Positions 43,617 to 53,012 of a DNA stretch of 64,000 bases are shown here, piece by piece. The notes under the pieces are model-generated. The model did not search any database. It saw nothing but the letters and a program-made list of their open reading frames with translations, and was not told the origin of the DNA. Position 1 is the stretch's first letter. Each line of letters begins with the position of its first letter. The stretch covers positions 1-64,000 of the forward strand of contig JAKOGP010000004.1 in NCBI GenBank assembly GCA_022239325.1. Reading direction: 5' to 3'. The stretch comes from Flavobacteriaceae bacterium LSUCC0859 (GTDB taxonomy: Bacteria; Bacteroidota; Bacteroidia; Flavobacteriales; Flavobacteriaceae). A program made the translations under genes and the position numbers.

Positions 43617-44968
43617 TGAAAAAACTGGTGGTTTTAGGAGCAGGTGAAAGTGGTGTTGGTGCCGCCCTTTTGGGGCAGCAACAGGGGTACCAGGTTTGGG
43701 TATCTGACCATGGAGCAGTGAAGGCCGCCTATAAAAAAGTTCTGACACATCATGAAATAGCTTGGGAAGAGAACGGGCATACAGAGGTGGAGATCTTAAA
43801 GGCAGATGTTGTAGTAAAAAGCCCTGGGATACCCAACACGGTCCCCCTGGTTTTGGCCTTGCGGGCTCAGGGTATTGCGGTGATAGATGAGGTGGAATTT
43901 GCAGCACAGTTTACAAACGCTACCCTGATTGGGATTACCGGCAGCAATGGCAAAACTACCACCACGCTTATGGTGCAACAGCTCTTAGCTTCTGCCCAAT
44001 ACGCCTATAAGATGGGAGGTAATATTGGGGTAAGCTTTGCTAAATTGGTTTATGAGTCTCATTTGCCAGGCGCCGCTGTGGTAGATTATTATGTGCTGGA
44101 GCTATCTAGCTTTCAATTAGATAACATCGATCGCTTTAGACCACATATAGCCATCATTACCAATATTAGCCCAGATCACTTAGACAGGTATGCCTACGAC
44201 ATGCAGCAATACGTGGCTGCTAAGTTTCGCATTACAATGAATCAAACCCCAGAAGACTATCTCATTTACGACGCAGATTGCCCGGAAATTACGGCTGCTT
44301 TGGCGCAGTCCCCACCTCAGGCAAAATGCGTCCCATTTAGTATAGAAAAAAAAGAAACCTATGGCGTTTTTATAAACGACCAAAAAATAGAAATCGCATT
44401 GGACACTAAAACATTTAATATGCCTATTAACAGTTTGGCCTTAGAAGGCAACCACAACCTTAAAAACACTATGGCAGCTTCTGCAGCAGCCACACTTATT
44501 CAGATTAGAAAAGAGACCATAAGAGCCAGTGTGCAGCAGTTTCAGGGAGCTCCACATCGCTTGGAAAAAGTATTGAAAATTCAGCACGTACAGTACATTA
44601 ATGACTCTAAAGCCACCAATGTAAACGCTACTTTTTATGCTTTAGACAGTGTAAAAACTCCGCTGGTATGGATTGTTGGCGGGGTAGACAAAGGGAATGA
44701 TTATATGCCATTAATGTCTATGGTTAGAGAGAAAGTAAAGGCTATTATTTGTTTGGGTGTCCAGAATGAAGCCATAAAGGAGGTTTTTTCTAAAGCTACA
44801 GATATATTGGTAGAGACCACAGACATGGAAGAGGCAGTAAAAATTGCAAGCAAAGTGGCAGAACGCGGAGAAACGGTACTTCTCTCACCGGCCTGTGCAA
44901 GTTTTGATCTTTTTAAAAATTATGAAGATCGCGGAGATCAGTTTAAAGCCGCAGTTAAAAATTTATAA
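43616..44968 (+). CDS. murD: UDP-N-acetylmuramoylalanine--D-glutamate ligase
   Basis: This Mur ligase adds D-glutamate to UDP-MurNAc-L-Ala. It has 450 residues. The N-terminal Rossmann part has VLGAGESGVGAALLG. The ATP domain has GITGSNGKTTTTLM. The central domain has LELSSFQLD and TNISPDHLDRY, and the C-terminal domain YINDSKATNVNATFYAL. All are standard. It is separated from ftsW by 153 bases of repeat-rich sequence. Confidence 0.95.
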   Translation: MKKLVVLGAGESGVGAALLGQQQGYQVWVSDHGAVKAAYKKVLTHHEIAWEENGHTEVEILKADVVVKSPGIPNTVPLVLALRAQGIAVIDEVEFAAQFTNATLIGITGSNGKTTTTLMVQQLLASAQYAYKMGGNIGVSFAKLVYESHLPGAAVVDYYVLELSSFQLDNIDRFRPHIAIITNISPDHLDRYAYDMQQYVAAKFRITMNQTPEDYLIYDADCPEITAALAQSPPQAKCVPFSIEKKETYGVFINDQKIEIALDTKTFNMPINSLALEGNHNLKNTMAASAAATLIQIRKETIRASVQQFQGAPHRLEKVLKIQHVQYINDSKATNVNATFYALDSVKTPLVWIVGGVDKGNDYMPLMSMVREKVKAIICLGVQNEAIKEVFSKATDILVETTDMEEAVKIASKVAERGETVLLSPACASFDLFKNYEDRGDQFKAAVKNL

Positions 44969-45024
44969 ATAGCCTTAGCGCCCGGGTCTAAGCTTCCCGG
45001 CAATACGAATAAAAAACGAATAGA

Positions 45025-45121
45025 CCAGACATAGTTACACATATAAAAGAGAAAAACTAGACAGGTTATTACAAAAAAAAATACCAGACAGGTTCAAACA
45101 TAAAAGAGAACAAACCAGACA
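45025..45121 (+). repeat. Four quasi-tandem CCAGACA-type repeats between murD and ftsW
   Basis: CCAGACA or CTAGACA occurs at 45025, 45057, 45084 and 45115, 27-32 bases apart. Each sits within longer similar units such as ATAAAAGAGAAAAACTAGACAGG and ATAAAAGAGAACAAACCAGACA (22 bases at most compared). The last copy reads directly into the ftsW TTG start. The gap otherwise holds only a weak CCGGG/CCCGG hairpin (about 44981-44999). Confidence 0.6.
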
Positions 45122-46318
45122 TTGAATTTATTTAAAAATATATATGGAGATAAGGCCCTTTGGGCCGCGATAGCCTTGCTTGCTCTCATTTCATTTTTAC
45201 CGGTGTACAGCGCCAGTGGAAACTTAGCCAATGTGGTGGGAAATGGCACAGCTATTGGTCACTTGGCAAAGCATGGGTTTCTCTTGCTCATGGGTTTTGC
45301 TATCATGTATGGAGTTCACAAAATTCCCACACATTTTTTTAGGGGACTCTCACTGATAGGCTTACCTCTGGTAGTACTTTTACTGATATTTACCCTGGCT
45401 CAGGGCAGTACCATTGGTGGTGCCAATGCTGCCAGATGGATTAAAATACCATTTACCTCTATTGGTTTTCAGCCCTCTACTCTGGCTATGGTGGTGCTCA
45501 TGGTTTATGTAGCCCGCTATCTCTCTAAGATTAAAGATCAGTCTGTGCGTTTTTCTGAAAGTATAGTACCACTTTGGCTGCCCATTTTTACTGTGGTGGC
45601 TCTGGTATTTCCAGCTAATTTTTCTACCGCAGCCATCATGTTTGCTATGGCTATGATGCTTTGTTTTTTAGGGGGTTACCCCTTTAAATATCTGGCAGGT
45701 ATAGCGCTTACAGCTGCGGTATTGGTGGCTCTGTTTGTAGTTACAGCCAAGGCCTTTCCAGGTCTTTTTCCCAATAGGGTAGACACCTGGATGAGCCGTA
45801 TAGATACCTATTCCTCCTCAGAGGTTACAGAGGCAGATTATCAGGTAGAGCGGGCTAAAATTGCCATAGCCACGGGGGGTGTTTTTGGTTTGGGAGCAGG
45901 GAAAAGCGTTATGAAAAATTTTCTACCTCAGAGTTCGTCTGATTTTATTTTTGCCATCATTATTGAAGAGTATGGCTTATTTGGCGGCTTTCTAATTTTA
46001 GGTATTTATTTGTTTATGCTCATAAGAATTGTGGTCATAGCCAACGGTTCTCCAACTTATTTTGGAAAACTTTTAGCAGTAGGTGTGGGGCTACCCATTA
46101 TTTTTCAGGCTTTTATCAATATGGGAGTGGCAGTGTCTCTACTTCCCGTTACAGGACAGACACTACCTTTAATTAGTAGTGGTGGAACTGCTATTTGGAT
46201 GACCTGCTTGGCCTTGGGTATTATTTTAAGTGCCAGTACAAAAAACAATGTAGAACAGGAGCAACCCATAGCAGAAGACGAAACAAATCCCTTAGAAATT
46301 TTAAGTGAGCAGTTATAA
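45122..46318 (+). CDS. ftsW: Peptidoglycan glycosyltransferase FtsW
   Basis: This SEDS-family membrane protein polymerises septal glycan strands with FtsI. It has 398 residues and about ten helices. INMGVAVSLLPVTGQTLPLI is the SEDS signature, followed by SSGGTA. FGLGAGKSVMKNFLPQSSSDFIFA is the second conserved block. The start is a TTG embedded in the final CCAGACATTG repeat; no better start lies upstream. The stop overlaps the murG start by 14 bases. Confidence 0.94.
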   Translation: MNLFKNIYGDKALWAAIALLALISFLPVYSASGNLANVVGNGTAIGHLAKHGFLLLMGFAIMYGVHKIPTHFFRGLSLIGLPLVVLLLIFTLAQGSTIGGANAARWIKIPFTSIGFQPSTLAMVVLMVYVARYLSKIKDQSVRFSESIVPLWLPIFTVVALVFPANFSTAAIMFAMAMMLCFLGGYPFKYLAGIALTAAVLVALFVVTAKAFPGLFPNRVDTWMSRIDTYSSSEVTEADYQVERAKIAIATGGVFGLGAGKSVMKNFLPQSSSDFIFAIIIEEYGLFGGFLILGIYLFMLIRIVVIANGSPTYFGKLLAVGVGLPIIFQAFINMGVAVSLLPVTGQTLPLISSGGTAIWMTCLALGIILSASTKNNVEQEQPIAEDETNPLEILSEQL

Positions 46319-47393
46319 ATTTATCATATCTGGAGGAGGTACAGGGGGTCATATATTCCCTGCCATTGCTATTGCAGATGGTTTAAAAAAGGAGTACCCA
46401 GACGCTTCCTTTTTATTTGTTGGGGCCCAAGGGAAAATGGAAATGCAAAAAGTTCCAAAGGCTGGCTATCCTATTAAAGGCTTGTGGATTTCTGGTCTGT
46501 CTCGAAAAATATCTCTGAGTTTATTTCTCTTTCCCTTAAAACTTTGCTATAGCCTGCTTCAGGCGTTTTTTATACTCCTGCGTTTTAGACCAAATTTAGT
46601 GGTGGGTACCGGAGGTTATGCTTCTGCTCCCCTGCTCAAGATGGCGCAGTTTATGGGAATAGGCACACTCCTTCAGGAGCAAAATTCCTATGCTGGTGTT
46701 ACTAATAAATGGCTGGCACAAAAAGCCAAGGCTATTTGTGTGGCCTATCCTGGTATGGAAGCTTTTTTTCCTGAAAAAGCAATTAGGCTTACCGGGAACC
46801 CTATTCGACCAAAACTTACTGCTGCACTCCCAGCAAGGGAAACCGCTATATCTTATTTCAAATTAGATCCTTCTAAACCAACCTTACTCATTTTAGGCGG
46901 TAGTTTGGGAGCCAAAAACATAAACGAATTTGTAGCGGGAAATCTCTCTTTTTTTGAGGAGCAAGGCTTTCAGTTATTATGGCAGTGTGGCGCTCTGTAC
47001 TACGAGCAATATAGAACCTATGAAAGGGAGCAGATTAAGGTTATAGATTTTATTTCTGATATGCCTATGGCCTACTCGGCGGCCACTGTGGCTATTTCTA
47101 GAGCGGGAGCAGGAGCGGTGTCTGAGCTTATGGTAGTTGGTTTGCCTACTGTTTTCATACCGTCTCCCAACGTGGCAGAGGATCATCAGACTAAAAATGC
47201 TCTTTCAGTCACTGAGATGGGCGCTGGATATATGGTAAGTGAGAAGCATATGCACCAAGAGTTTCAAGCTATTTTTAAAGCCATCTGCCTCCCTGAAACC
47301 CAATTAGAGATTAAAAAGGCCATGAAGCTATTGGCTAAGCCTCAGGCTACAGAAGCCATTGTAGCAGAAATAAATAAAATGATTGCTTCATAG
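46305..47393 (+). CDS. murG: UDP-N-acetylglucosamine--lipid I transferase
   Basis: This peripheral inner-membrane glycosyltransferase converts lipid I to lipid II. It has 362 residues, two Rossmann halves. IISGGGTGGHIFPAIAIAD begins the protein, LGGSLGAKNINE opens the C-terminal half, and SRAGAGAVSELMVVGLPTVF binds UDP-GlcNAc. The start is GTG inside the end of ftsW. murC starts directly after its stop. Confidence 0.95.
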   Translation: MSSYKFIISGGGTGGHIFPAIAIADGLKKEYPDASFLFVGAQGKMEMQKVPKAGYPIKGLWISGLSRKISLSLFLFPLKLCYSLLQAFFILLRFRPNLVVGTGGYASAPLLKMAQFMGIGTLLQEQNSYAGVTNKWLAQKAKAICVAYPGMEAFFPEKAIRLTGNPIRPKLTAALPARETAISYFKLDPSKPTLLILGGSLGAKNINEFVAGNLSFFEEQGFQLLWQCGALYYEQYRTYEREQIKVIDFISDMPMAYSAATVAISRAGAGAVSELMVVGLPTVFIPSPNVAEDHQTKNALSVTEMGAGYMVSEKHMHQEFQAIFKAICLPETQLEIKKAMKLLAKPQATEAIVAEINKMIAS

Positions 47394-48734
47394 ATGACAG
47401 ATAAGAAAACATACTTTTTCTTGGGTATAGGCGGCATTGGGATGTCTGCCTTGGCTAGGTATTGTTTCTTAAAAGGACTCCGGGTGGGGGGCTATGACGC
47501 TACAGCTTCAGATATAACAAAGGAGTTATCTTCCTTAGGTATTTTTGTCACTTATACAGATAGCCTAGAGGGTATTCCTGCCTTATTTCTGGACCCCAAT
47601 GAAGTTCAGTTGGTTTACACGCCGGCAGTACCCGAGCTTAGCCAGCTGTTTTCTTATTTTAAGGCCAGTGGTTTTAGCATGCATAAAAGAGCCGCTATGT
47701 TGGGAGACATTACCCGAGACAGCTTTTCATTTGCAGTGGGGGGGACGCATGGGAAAACCACAACCTCTACTATGCTCGCTCATTTGTTAGACCACGCAGG
47801 GGTGGGTATTTCTGCTTTTTTAGGAGGGATATCCAATAATTTTAATAGTAATTTATGGCTTAAAGACGCTGCTGTTAGTGTGATAGAGGCAGATGAATTT
47901 GACAGGTCTTTCCTCCATTTAAGCCCCAATATGGCTTGTATTACAGGAACAGATGCAGACCACTTAGATATTTATGAAACCAAAGCAGCATTGGAAGCTG
48001 CCTTTGTAGATTTTTCAAAGCTCTTAAAAACGGGAGGAACCCTTTTTGTTCATGAGTCCGTAGATTCCAAAATTTCAGGAATTCGCTATGGGATTTCAAA
48101 TCAATCGGATTACAGGCTGGAAAACATTACCTATAAGAACGCTCAGGCCATAGCACACATTCATACCCCAAATGAAGTATTAAAAGAGGTAGTCTTCCCA
48201 ATGCCAGGCACTCACAATATGCTCAATGCCCTGGTGGCCTTTGCAATGGCAGAACAGTATGGGGTGCCTTCCGCTAAATTATTGGAAGGTTTAAAGACCT
48301 TTAAGGGGGTAAAAAGAAGAATGTCCTTTGAGATACACACCCCAGACCAATTTTACATAGATGACTATGCGCACCATCCAACGGCTATTACAGCCTTGTA
48401 TGAAACCCTACAGAGTCTCTATCCAAACCAAGACATTTCGGTAGTCTTTCAGCCGCATTTATTTAGTAGAACCAGAGATTTTATGACCGAATTTGCTCAG
48501 AGTTTATCTCTGTTTTCTAGGGTATATCTACTGCCTATTTACCCGGCCAGAGAGCTTCCAATAGCGGGGGTCTCCTCAGAAGTTTTATTGGCCAAGATTG
48601 AGTCTCCTAAAAAGTGCTTAGTTACTCTAGAGACATTGGTAGAGACCTTAAGAAAAGACCAGCCAAAACACCTAATCACTCTGGGGGCTGGTGACATAGG
48701 TTTAAAAGTAAACAAGATTAAAAAGGTGCTATGA
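47394..48734 (+). CDS. murC: UDP-N-acetylmuramate--L-alanine ligase
   Basis: This ligase adds L-Ala to UDP-MurNAc. It has 446 residues: N-terminal FLGIGGIGMSALARYCFLKG, P-loop GGTHGKTTTSTMLAHLL, VIEADEFDRSFLHL, TDADHLDIY, and C-terminal DDYAHHPTAITALYETL. In this cluster it lies after murG and before ftsQ (4-base overlap with ftsQ). murB and ddl, which often follow in other phyla, are absent from the cluster. Confidence 0.96.
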   Translation: MTDKKTYFFLGIGGIGMSALARYCFLKGLRVGGYDATASDITKELSSLGIFVTYTDSLEGIPALFLDPNEVQLVYTPAVPELSQLFSYFKASGFSMHKRAAMLGDITRDSFSFAVGGTHGKTTTSTMLAHLLDHAGVGISAFLGGISNNFNSNLWLKDAAVSVIEADEFDRSFLHLSPNMACITGTDADHLDIYETKAALEAAFVDFSKLLKTGGTLFVHESVDSKISGIRYGISNQSDYRLENITYKNAQAIAHIHTPNEVLKEVVFPMPGTHNMLNALVAFAMAEQYGVPSAKLLEGLKTFKGVKRRMSFEIHTPDQFYIDDYAHHPTAITALYETLQSLYPNQDISVVFQPHLFSRTRDFMTEFAQSLSLFSRVYLLPIYPARELPIAGVSSEVLLAKIESPKKCLVTLETLVETLRKDQPKHLITLGAGDIGLKVNKIKKVL

Positions 48735-49456
48735 TGAAAAAGCTATTACATATAGGGCAAATGATTCTTATGGCTCTGGTGGTCATAGGTTTATACGCTT
48801 TTACAAACCACAGAAACAAAGGGAGAGAGGTAGTTGGTATGGTAATAGAATTTACCCCTAATGAGAACGTGTATACCAACATAAATGCGGTTAATAAATT
48901 GTTAATACAAAAAATGGGAGCCCCCCTAAAACTGCCTAAAGAAAAGGTAGCTTTGAGTACAATCGAAGCTTGGCTTAAGGAAGACCCTATGCTTTTGAAT
49001 GCCAATGTTTATATGACTGTAGATGGGACACTTAGGGCTTTGCTTACCCAGAGAACTCCTGTGGCTAGAGTAGTGTCGGACTCTGTTTTTTATTTAGATA
49101 AACAGGGGAATCCTATGCCGCTTTCTGAGTTCCACTCTGCTAGGGTTCCCCTTGTAACGGGAAAACTCTCTAAAAAAAGCTTAGAGGATAGTCACAAGAT
49201 TGTTGCATATGCAGCCCAAGATGATTTTTTAATCAAAAACATGGTGGGTATTCATGTGCCATCTCCGGGGCATTATGTGCTCCAATCCAGGATGGATGAT
49301 TTTGACATTGTCTTGGGAGATAGCCAAGATTTAGAAGAAAAAATAAACAAGTTAAAAGCTTTTTATAATAAAGCGCAAAAAGATCAGAGCCTACAACAGT
49401 ATAGCCTTGTAGATTTAAGATTTAAAAACCAGGTGGTGGCCACCAAAAAACAATAA
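48731..49456 (+). CDS. ftsQ: FtsQ-like cell division protein
   Basis: The 241 residues have one N-terminal membrane helix (HIGQMILMALVVIGLYAF, about 6-23) and a periplasmic POTRA/beta region. This region contains KEKVALSTIEAWLKEDPMLL (about 71-90), which fits FtsQ. FtsQ links early and late division proteins. It overlaps murC by 4 bases and ftsA follows after 10 bases. Assignment relies on position and topology, since FtsQ diverges fast. Confidence 0.85.
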   Translation: MMKKLLHIGQMILMALVVIGLYAFTNHRNKGREVVGMVIEFTPNENVYTNINAVNKLLIQKMGAPLKLPKEKVALSTIEAWLKEDPMLLNANVYMTVDGTLRALLTQRTPVARVVSDSVFYLDKQGNPMPLSEFHSARVPLVTGKLSKKSLEDSHKIVAYAAQDDFLIKNMVGIHVPSPGHYVLQSRMDDFDIVLGDSQDLEEKINKLKAFYNKAQKDQSLQQYSLVDLRFKNQVVATKKQ

Positions 49457-49466
49457 CAACACTCAG

Positions 49467-50804
49467 ATGAAAGAGACTAATTATTCTGTTGGCTTAGATA
49501 TTGGAACTACAAAAATTGTAGCCATTATTGGAAAAGAGAACGAGTACGGAAAGATAGAGATTCTTGGAATTGGAAAGTCTAAGAGCTTGGGAGTACATAG
49601 GGGTGTGGTTAATAATATTACCCAAACTATAGAGTCTATCCAGCAGGCTGTGAGCCAAGCAGAAACGGACTCGGGTCTAAAAATAGATAAAGTATCTGTA
49701 GGGATAGCAGGCCAGCACATTCGTTCCCTTCAGCACTCAGATTATATTACAAGAGCCAATTCTGAAGAAGTTATTGGTATGAATGACGTAGACAATTTGT
49801 GCAACCAAGTGTACAAACTGGTTATGTTGCCAGGAGAGGAAATTATTCACGTGCTGCCCCAGGAATTTAAAGTAGACGGACAAGCAGAGATTAAGGAGCC
49901 CGTGGGAATGTACGGGGGACGCTTAGAAGCCAATTTCCATGTGGTAGTTGGACAGGTGTCTTCCATTAAAAACATCATTAGATGCATAAAGAGTTCTGGG
50001 CTTAACCTAGGAGAAATTTCCCTGGAGCCCTTAGCTTCTGCAAATGCGGTGCTAAGCCAAGAGGAGAAAGAAGCTGGTGTAGCACTCATAGACATCGGCG
50101 GAGGAACTACAGATTTGGCCATTTTTAAAGATGGTATTATTAGACATACAGCTGTTATTCCCTTTGGAGGGAATGTGATTACAGAAGACATAAAAGAAGG
50201 CTGCTCTATAATAGAAAAGCAGGCAGAATTACTTAAAATAAAATTTGGATCGGCCTGGCCAGGAGAAAATAAAGACAATGAAATTGTTTCTATCCCTGGA
50301 CTCAGAGGAAGAGATCCCAAAGAAATTACCTTAAAAAACCTCTCAAAAATTATCCATGCACGCGTGGTAGAAATTATTGAGCAGGTCTATGTAGAAATCA
50401 AGAATTACGGGCACGATGAGCAAAAGAAAAAGCTCATTGCAGGGATTGTCCTCACAGGAGGGGGAAGCCAGTTAAAACACCTGAAGCAACTGGTAGAGTA
50501 CATTACGGGAATGGATACCCGAATTGGATACCCCAACGAGCATTTGGCTGGAGACTCTGAGGAAGAGATAGCCTCACCTTTATATGCCACAGGGGTAGGT
50601 TTACTTATGAAAGCAGTAGCTTCTGACGCTAGAAATGCAGCCAAAGCGCCCTTAGCAGAAGACTCCGCCTTGAGCTCAGAGGGCGAGCCTGCAGAGACCC
50701 CCTTGGAAGAAGCGCCGGCAAAGCCGCCCACCAAAGCCCCGAGGAAAAACATCTTTGACGTATGGTCAGAGAAATTGAAAGACTTTTTAGACAACGCAGA
50801 ATAA
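49467..50804 (+). CDS. ftsA: Cell division protein FtsA
   Basis: This actin-like ATPase tethers FtsZ to the membrane. It has 445 residues, with the phosphate-1 motif GLDIGTTKIVAIIG near residue 9, phosphate-2 ALIDIGGGTTDLAIF and the adenosine loop VLTGGGSQLKHLKQL. A charged Ala/Glu/Pro-rich linker leads to a C-terminal amphipathic helix (IFDVWSEKLKDFLDNAE) that should bind the membrane. The stop lies inside the 12-bp repeat array before ftsZ. Confidence 0.96.
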   Translation: MKETNYSVGLDIGTTKIVAIIGKENEYGKIEILGIGKSKSLGVHRGVVNNITQTIESIQQAVSQAETDSGLKIDKVSVGIAGQHIRSLQHSDYITRANSEEVIGMNDVDNLCNQVYKLVMLPGEEIIHVLPQEFKVDGQAEIKEPVGMYGGRLEANFHVVVGQVSSIKNIIRCIKSSGLNLGEISLEPLASANAVLSQEEKEAGVALIDIGGGTTDLAIFKDGIIRHTAVIPFGGNVITEDIKEGCSIIEKQAELLKIKFGSAWPGENKDNEIVSIPGLRGRDPKEITLKNLSKIIHARVVEIIEQVYVEIKNYGHDEQKKKLIAGIVLTGGGSQLKHLKQLVEYITGMDTRIGYPNEHLAGDSEEEIASPLYATGVGLLMKAVASDARNAAKAPLAEDSALSSEGEPAETPLEEAPAKPPTKAPRKNIFDVWSEKLKDFLDNAE

Positions 50805-50834
50805 AACCTAGAATAAAACCAAGAATAAAAACAA
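50799..50834 (+). repeat. Three tandem 12-bp repeats spanning the ftsA stop and ftsA-ftsZ gap
   Basis: GAATAAAACCTA (50799), GAATAAAACCAA (50811) and GAATAAAAACAA (50823) repeat with exact 12-base period. The ftsA stop codon is within the first copy, and the ftsZ start follows 9 bases after the last. Confidence 0.75.
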
Positions 50835-50843
50835 CCCATATCT

Positions 50844-52925
50844 ATGAATGATCACAGCGAATTTGACAGCATCGCGTTTGACCTTCCAAAAAATCAAAGC
50901 AACGTAATTAAAGTAATAGGCGTTGGCGGTGGTGGCAGCAATGCCATAAACCACATGTTCCAGTCTGGCATTAATGGCGTAGACTTTGTAGTGTGTAATA
51001 CAGACGCACAAGCCCTACAAAACAGTCCAGTACCCAATAAAATTCAGTTGGGATTGTCTCTCACCGAAGGATTAGGAGCAGGTGCCAACCCAGAGGTAGG
51101 AGAGCAGTCTGCCTTGGAGAGCATGACGGACATTAAAGCCATGTTAGACACCACCACAAAGATGGTTTTTATTACTGCCGGTATGGGGGGTGGTACAGGA
51201 ACAGGAGCCGCACCTATGATTGCCAAACAAGCCAAAGAATTGGATATTTTAACGGTTGGAATTGTCACCATCCCGTTTCAATTTGAGGGGAAAATGCGTT
51301 CTGAGCAAGCTCAAAAAGGGATAGAAAACCTTCGCGCTCAGGTAGACTCTCTTATTATCATTAACAACAACAAACTCAGGGAGGTATATGGGAACCTTGG
51401 GTTTAAAGCTGGTTTCTCTAAAGCAGATGAGGTTTTAGCTACCGCAGCCAAAGGGATTGCAGAGGTTATTACCCACCATTACACACAAAACATTGACCTT
51501 AGAGACGCCAAAACTGTACTGGCCAACTCCGGAACTGCCATTATGGGTTCTGCTGTAGCCTCCGGAACGGGCAGGGCACATGAGGCCATCTCCAAAGCCC
51601 TAGATTCTCCGCTGCTCAATGACAACAAAATAGAAGGCGCCCAAAATGTGCTCTTGCTTATTGTTTCTGGTAGTCAGGAGATTACCATAGATGAAATTGG
51701 AGAAATTAATGAATACATCCAATCTGAAGCCGGTCATGGCGCCAACATCATCATGGGGGTAGGGGAAGACGAAAGCTTAGCAGAGGCTATATCTGTGACC
51801 GTGATTGCCACTGGTTTTAACCAAGAGCAGCAAAATGACATTGTGAATACAGAGTCTAAAAAAATAATTCACACCCTAGAAGAAGAGCAGCGTGCCGCAG
51901 TTAATCTAACTCCTCATGCACCTAATTTAAAAAGTTTAGACCCCTTGGAGGAGTCTGTGTCCAATGAGCCAACAGACCAGAAGGTAGTGCACACCCTAGA
52001 CATGGATGAACTTTCTGAGGAGGCCCCGGAGGCAAACGCCATGGAAACTCTCGAAGAAATTCAGGAGGAAACTCTCGAGGAAGCTCCAGAGTCTCTCCTA
52101 ATTCCAACCACAGAGGCAATAAAGCAAATATCCGTGACCTATGAAACGGTAACTCCTCCGGCATCGGCGTTTGCGCCAAATACACCAGAGACTTTCATTC
52201 CACTAACGGTAGACTTTGAAGTCATAGACGCGATAGATGTGTCTGAAGAAGTGGCTCAAGAAAGTTTTGAAGACTCCAGTGAAAACGAAGCAATGGATTT
52301 TTCCAATACCCTTTTTGATTTACCTCTTAGGCCTTCGGCCGATGCCCCTTTAGCTGGAACACAGGAGCCCGACCATAGCGAAGAGGCACCAACGATCCAT
52401 TTTAATTTAGACGACGATATTAAAGATATGGAGGTGAAAGAGCCTGTAGAAATCGTCCCTGTTTTAGAGTACAATGAGGTGGGTGAAAAAAGATATTCTT
52501 TAGATGATTATATGGATTTGGAGCAAAGTTTAGAGGCCGCACAGCCTACTTCTAAAGCACAGGCAGTGGAGGAAGAGACTGAAGAAGCTCCGTCCCTTCA
52601 GTTAGAAAAGAAGACCGTAGCGGCTCCAGAAGAAACCACAGCCTCTCAGGAGGTTTTGGACCCTATGGAAGCTCCAATTGAGGCCCTCTTGAAAGAGCGC
52701 GCTGCAGAGCGCAGGCAAAAACTCAGAGACTTTAACTATAAGTTTAATAATAGCATTAGTAAAATAGAGGAGATTGAAAAGGAGCCTGCGTATAAACGCC
52801 AGGGTATTTCTTTGTCGGAAACCCCTTCTGAGAGCAAGTTATCTAGAACCACTTTGAGTTCAGACGCTTCAGATGAGCAGGTACTGAGAAGTAATAACTC
52901 TTTTTTACACGACAACGTAGACTAA
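50844..52925 (+). CDS. ftsZ: Cell division protein FtsZ with long C-terminal linker
   Basis: This tubulin-like GTPase forms the division ring. The GTPase core covers about residues 20-325, with the glycine-rich loop GVGGGGSNAINHM, GGGTGTG (115-121), and the T7 region NIDLRDAKTVLANSG. An unusually long acidic linker (about 330-660, many Glu, Ala and Thr) separates it from a conserved tip (LRSNNSFLHDNVD) that should contact FtsA and partners. The total of 693 residues is near double the E. coli size, though long tails are usual in Flavobacteriaceae. A terminator follows. Confidence 0.97.
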   Translation: MNDHSEFDSIAFDLPKNQSNVIKVIGVGGGGSNAINHMFQSGINGVDFVVCNTDAQALQNSPVPNKIQLGLSLTEGLGAGANPEVGEQSALESMTDIKAMLDTTTKMVFITAGMGGGTGTGAAPMIAKQAKELDILTVGIVTIPFQFEGKMRSEQAQKGIENLRAQVDSLIIINNNKLREVYGNLGFKAGFSKADEVLATAAKGIAEVITHHYTQNIDLRDAKTVLANSGTAIMGSAVASGTGRAHEAISKALDSPLLNDNKIEGAQNVLLLIVSGSQEITIDEIGEINEYIQSEAGHGANIIMGVGEDESLAEAISVTVIATGFNQEQQNDIVNTESKKIIHTLEEEQRAAVNLTPHAPNLKSLDPLEESVSNEPTDQKVVHTLDMDELSEEAPEANAMETLEEIQEETLEEAPESLLIPTTEAIKQISVTYETVTPPASAFAPNTPETFIPLTVDFEVIDAIDVSEEVAQESFEDSSENEAMDFSNTLFDLPLRPSADAPLAGTQEPDHSEEAPTIHFNLDDDIKDMEVKEPVEIVPVLEYNEVGEKRYSLDDYMDLEQSLEAAQPTSKAQAVEEETEEAPSLQLEKKTVAAPEETTASQEVLDPMEAPIEALLKERAAERRQKLRDFNYKFNNSISKIEEIEKEPAYKRQGISLSETPSESKLSRTTLSSDASDEQVLRSNNSFLHDNVD

Positions 52926-52946
52926 TACCAATTCACTTACACAACC

Positions 52947-52983
52947 AAACCCGAGTACCTCAGAGTCTCGGGTTTATTTTTTA
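52947..52983 (+). terminator. Terminator after ftsZ
   Basis: A 9-bp stem (AAACCCGAG with CTCGGGTTT) and an 11-base loop are followed by an A and six T residues. It ends the dcw transcript. Confidence 0.85.
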
Positions 52984-53012
52984 ACTTTACACCCTCATTT
53001 AAACCTTTGAAT

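Noticed and set aside
45025-45121. CRISPR array
   Set aside because: Repeats are only 7-22 bases, imperfect, irregularly spaced and without unique spacers or cas genes.
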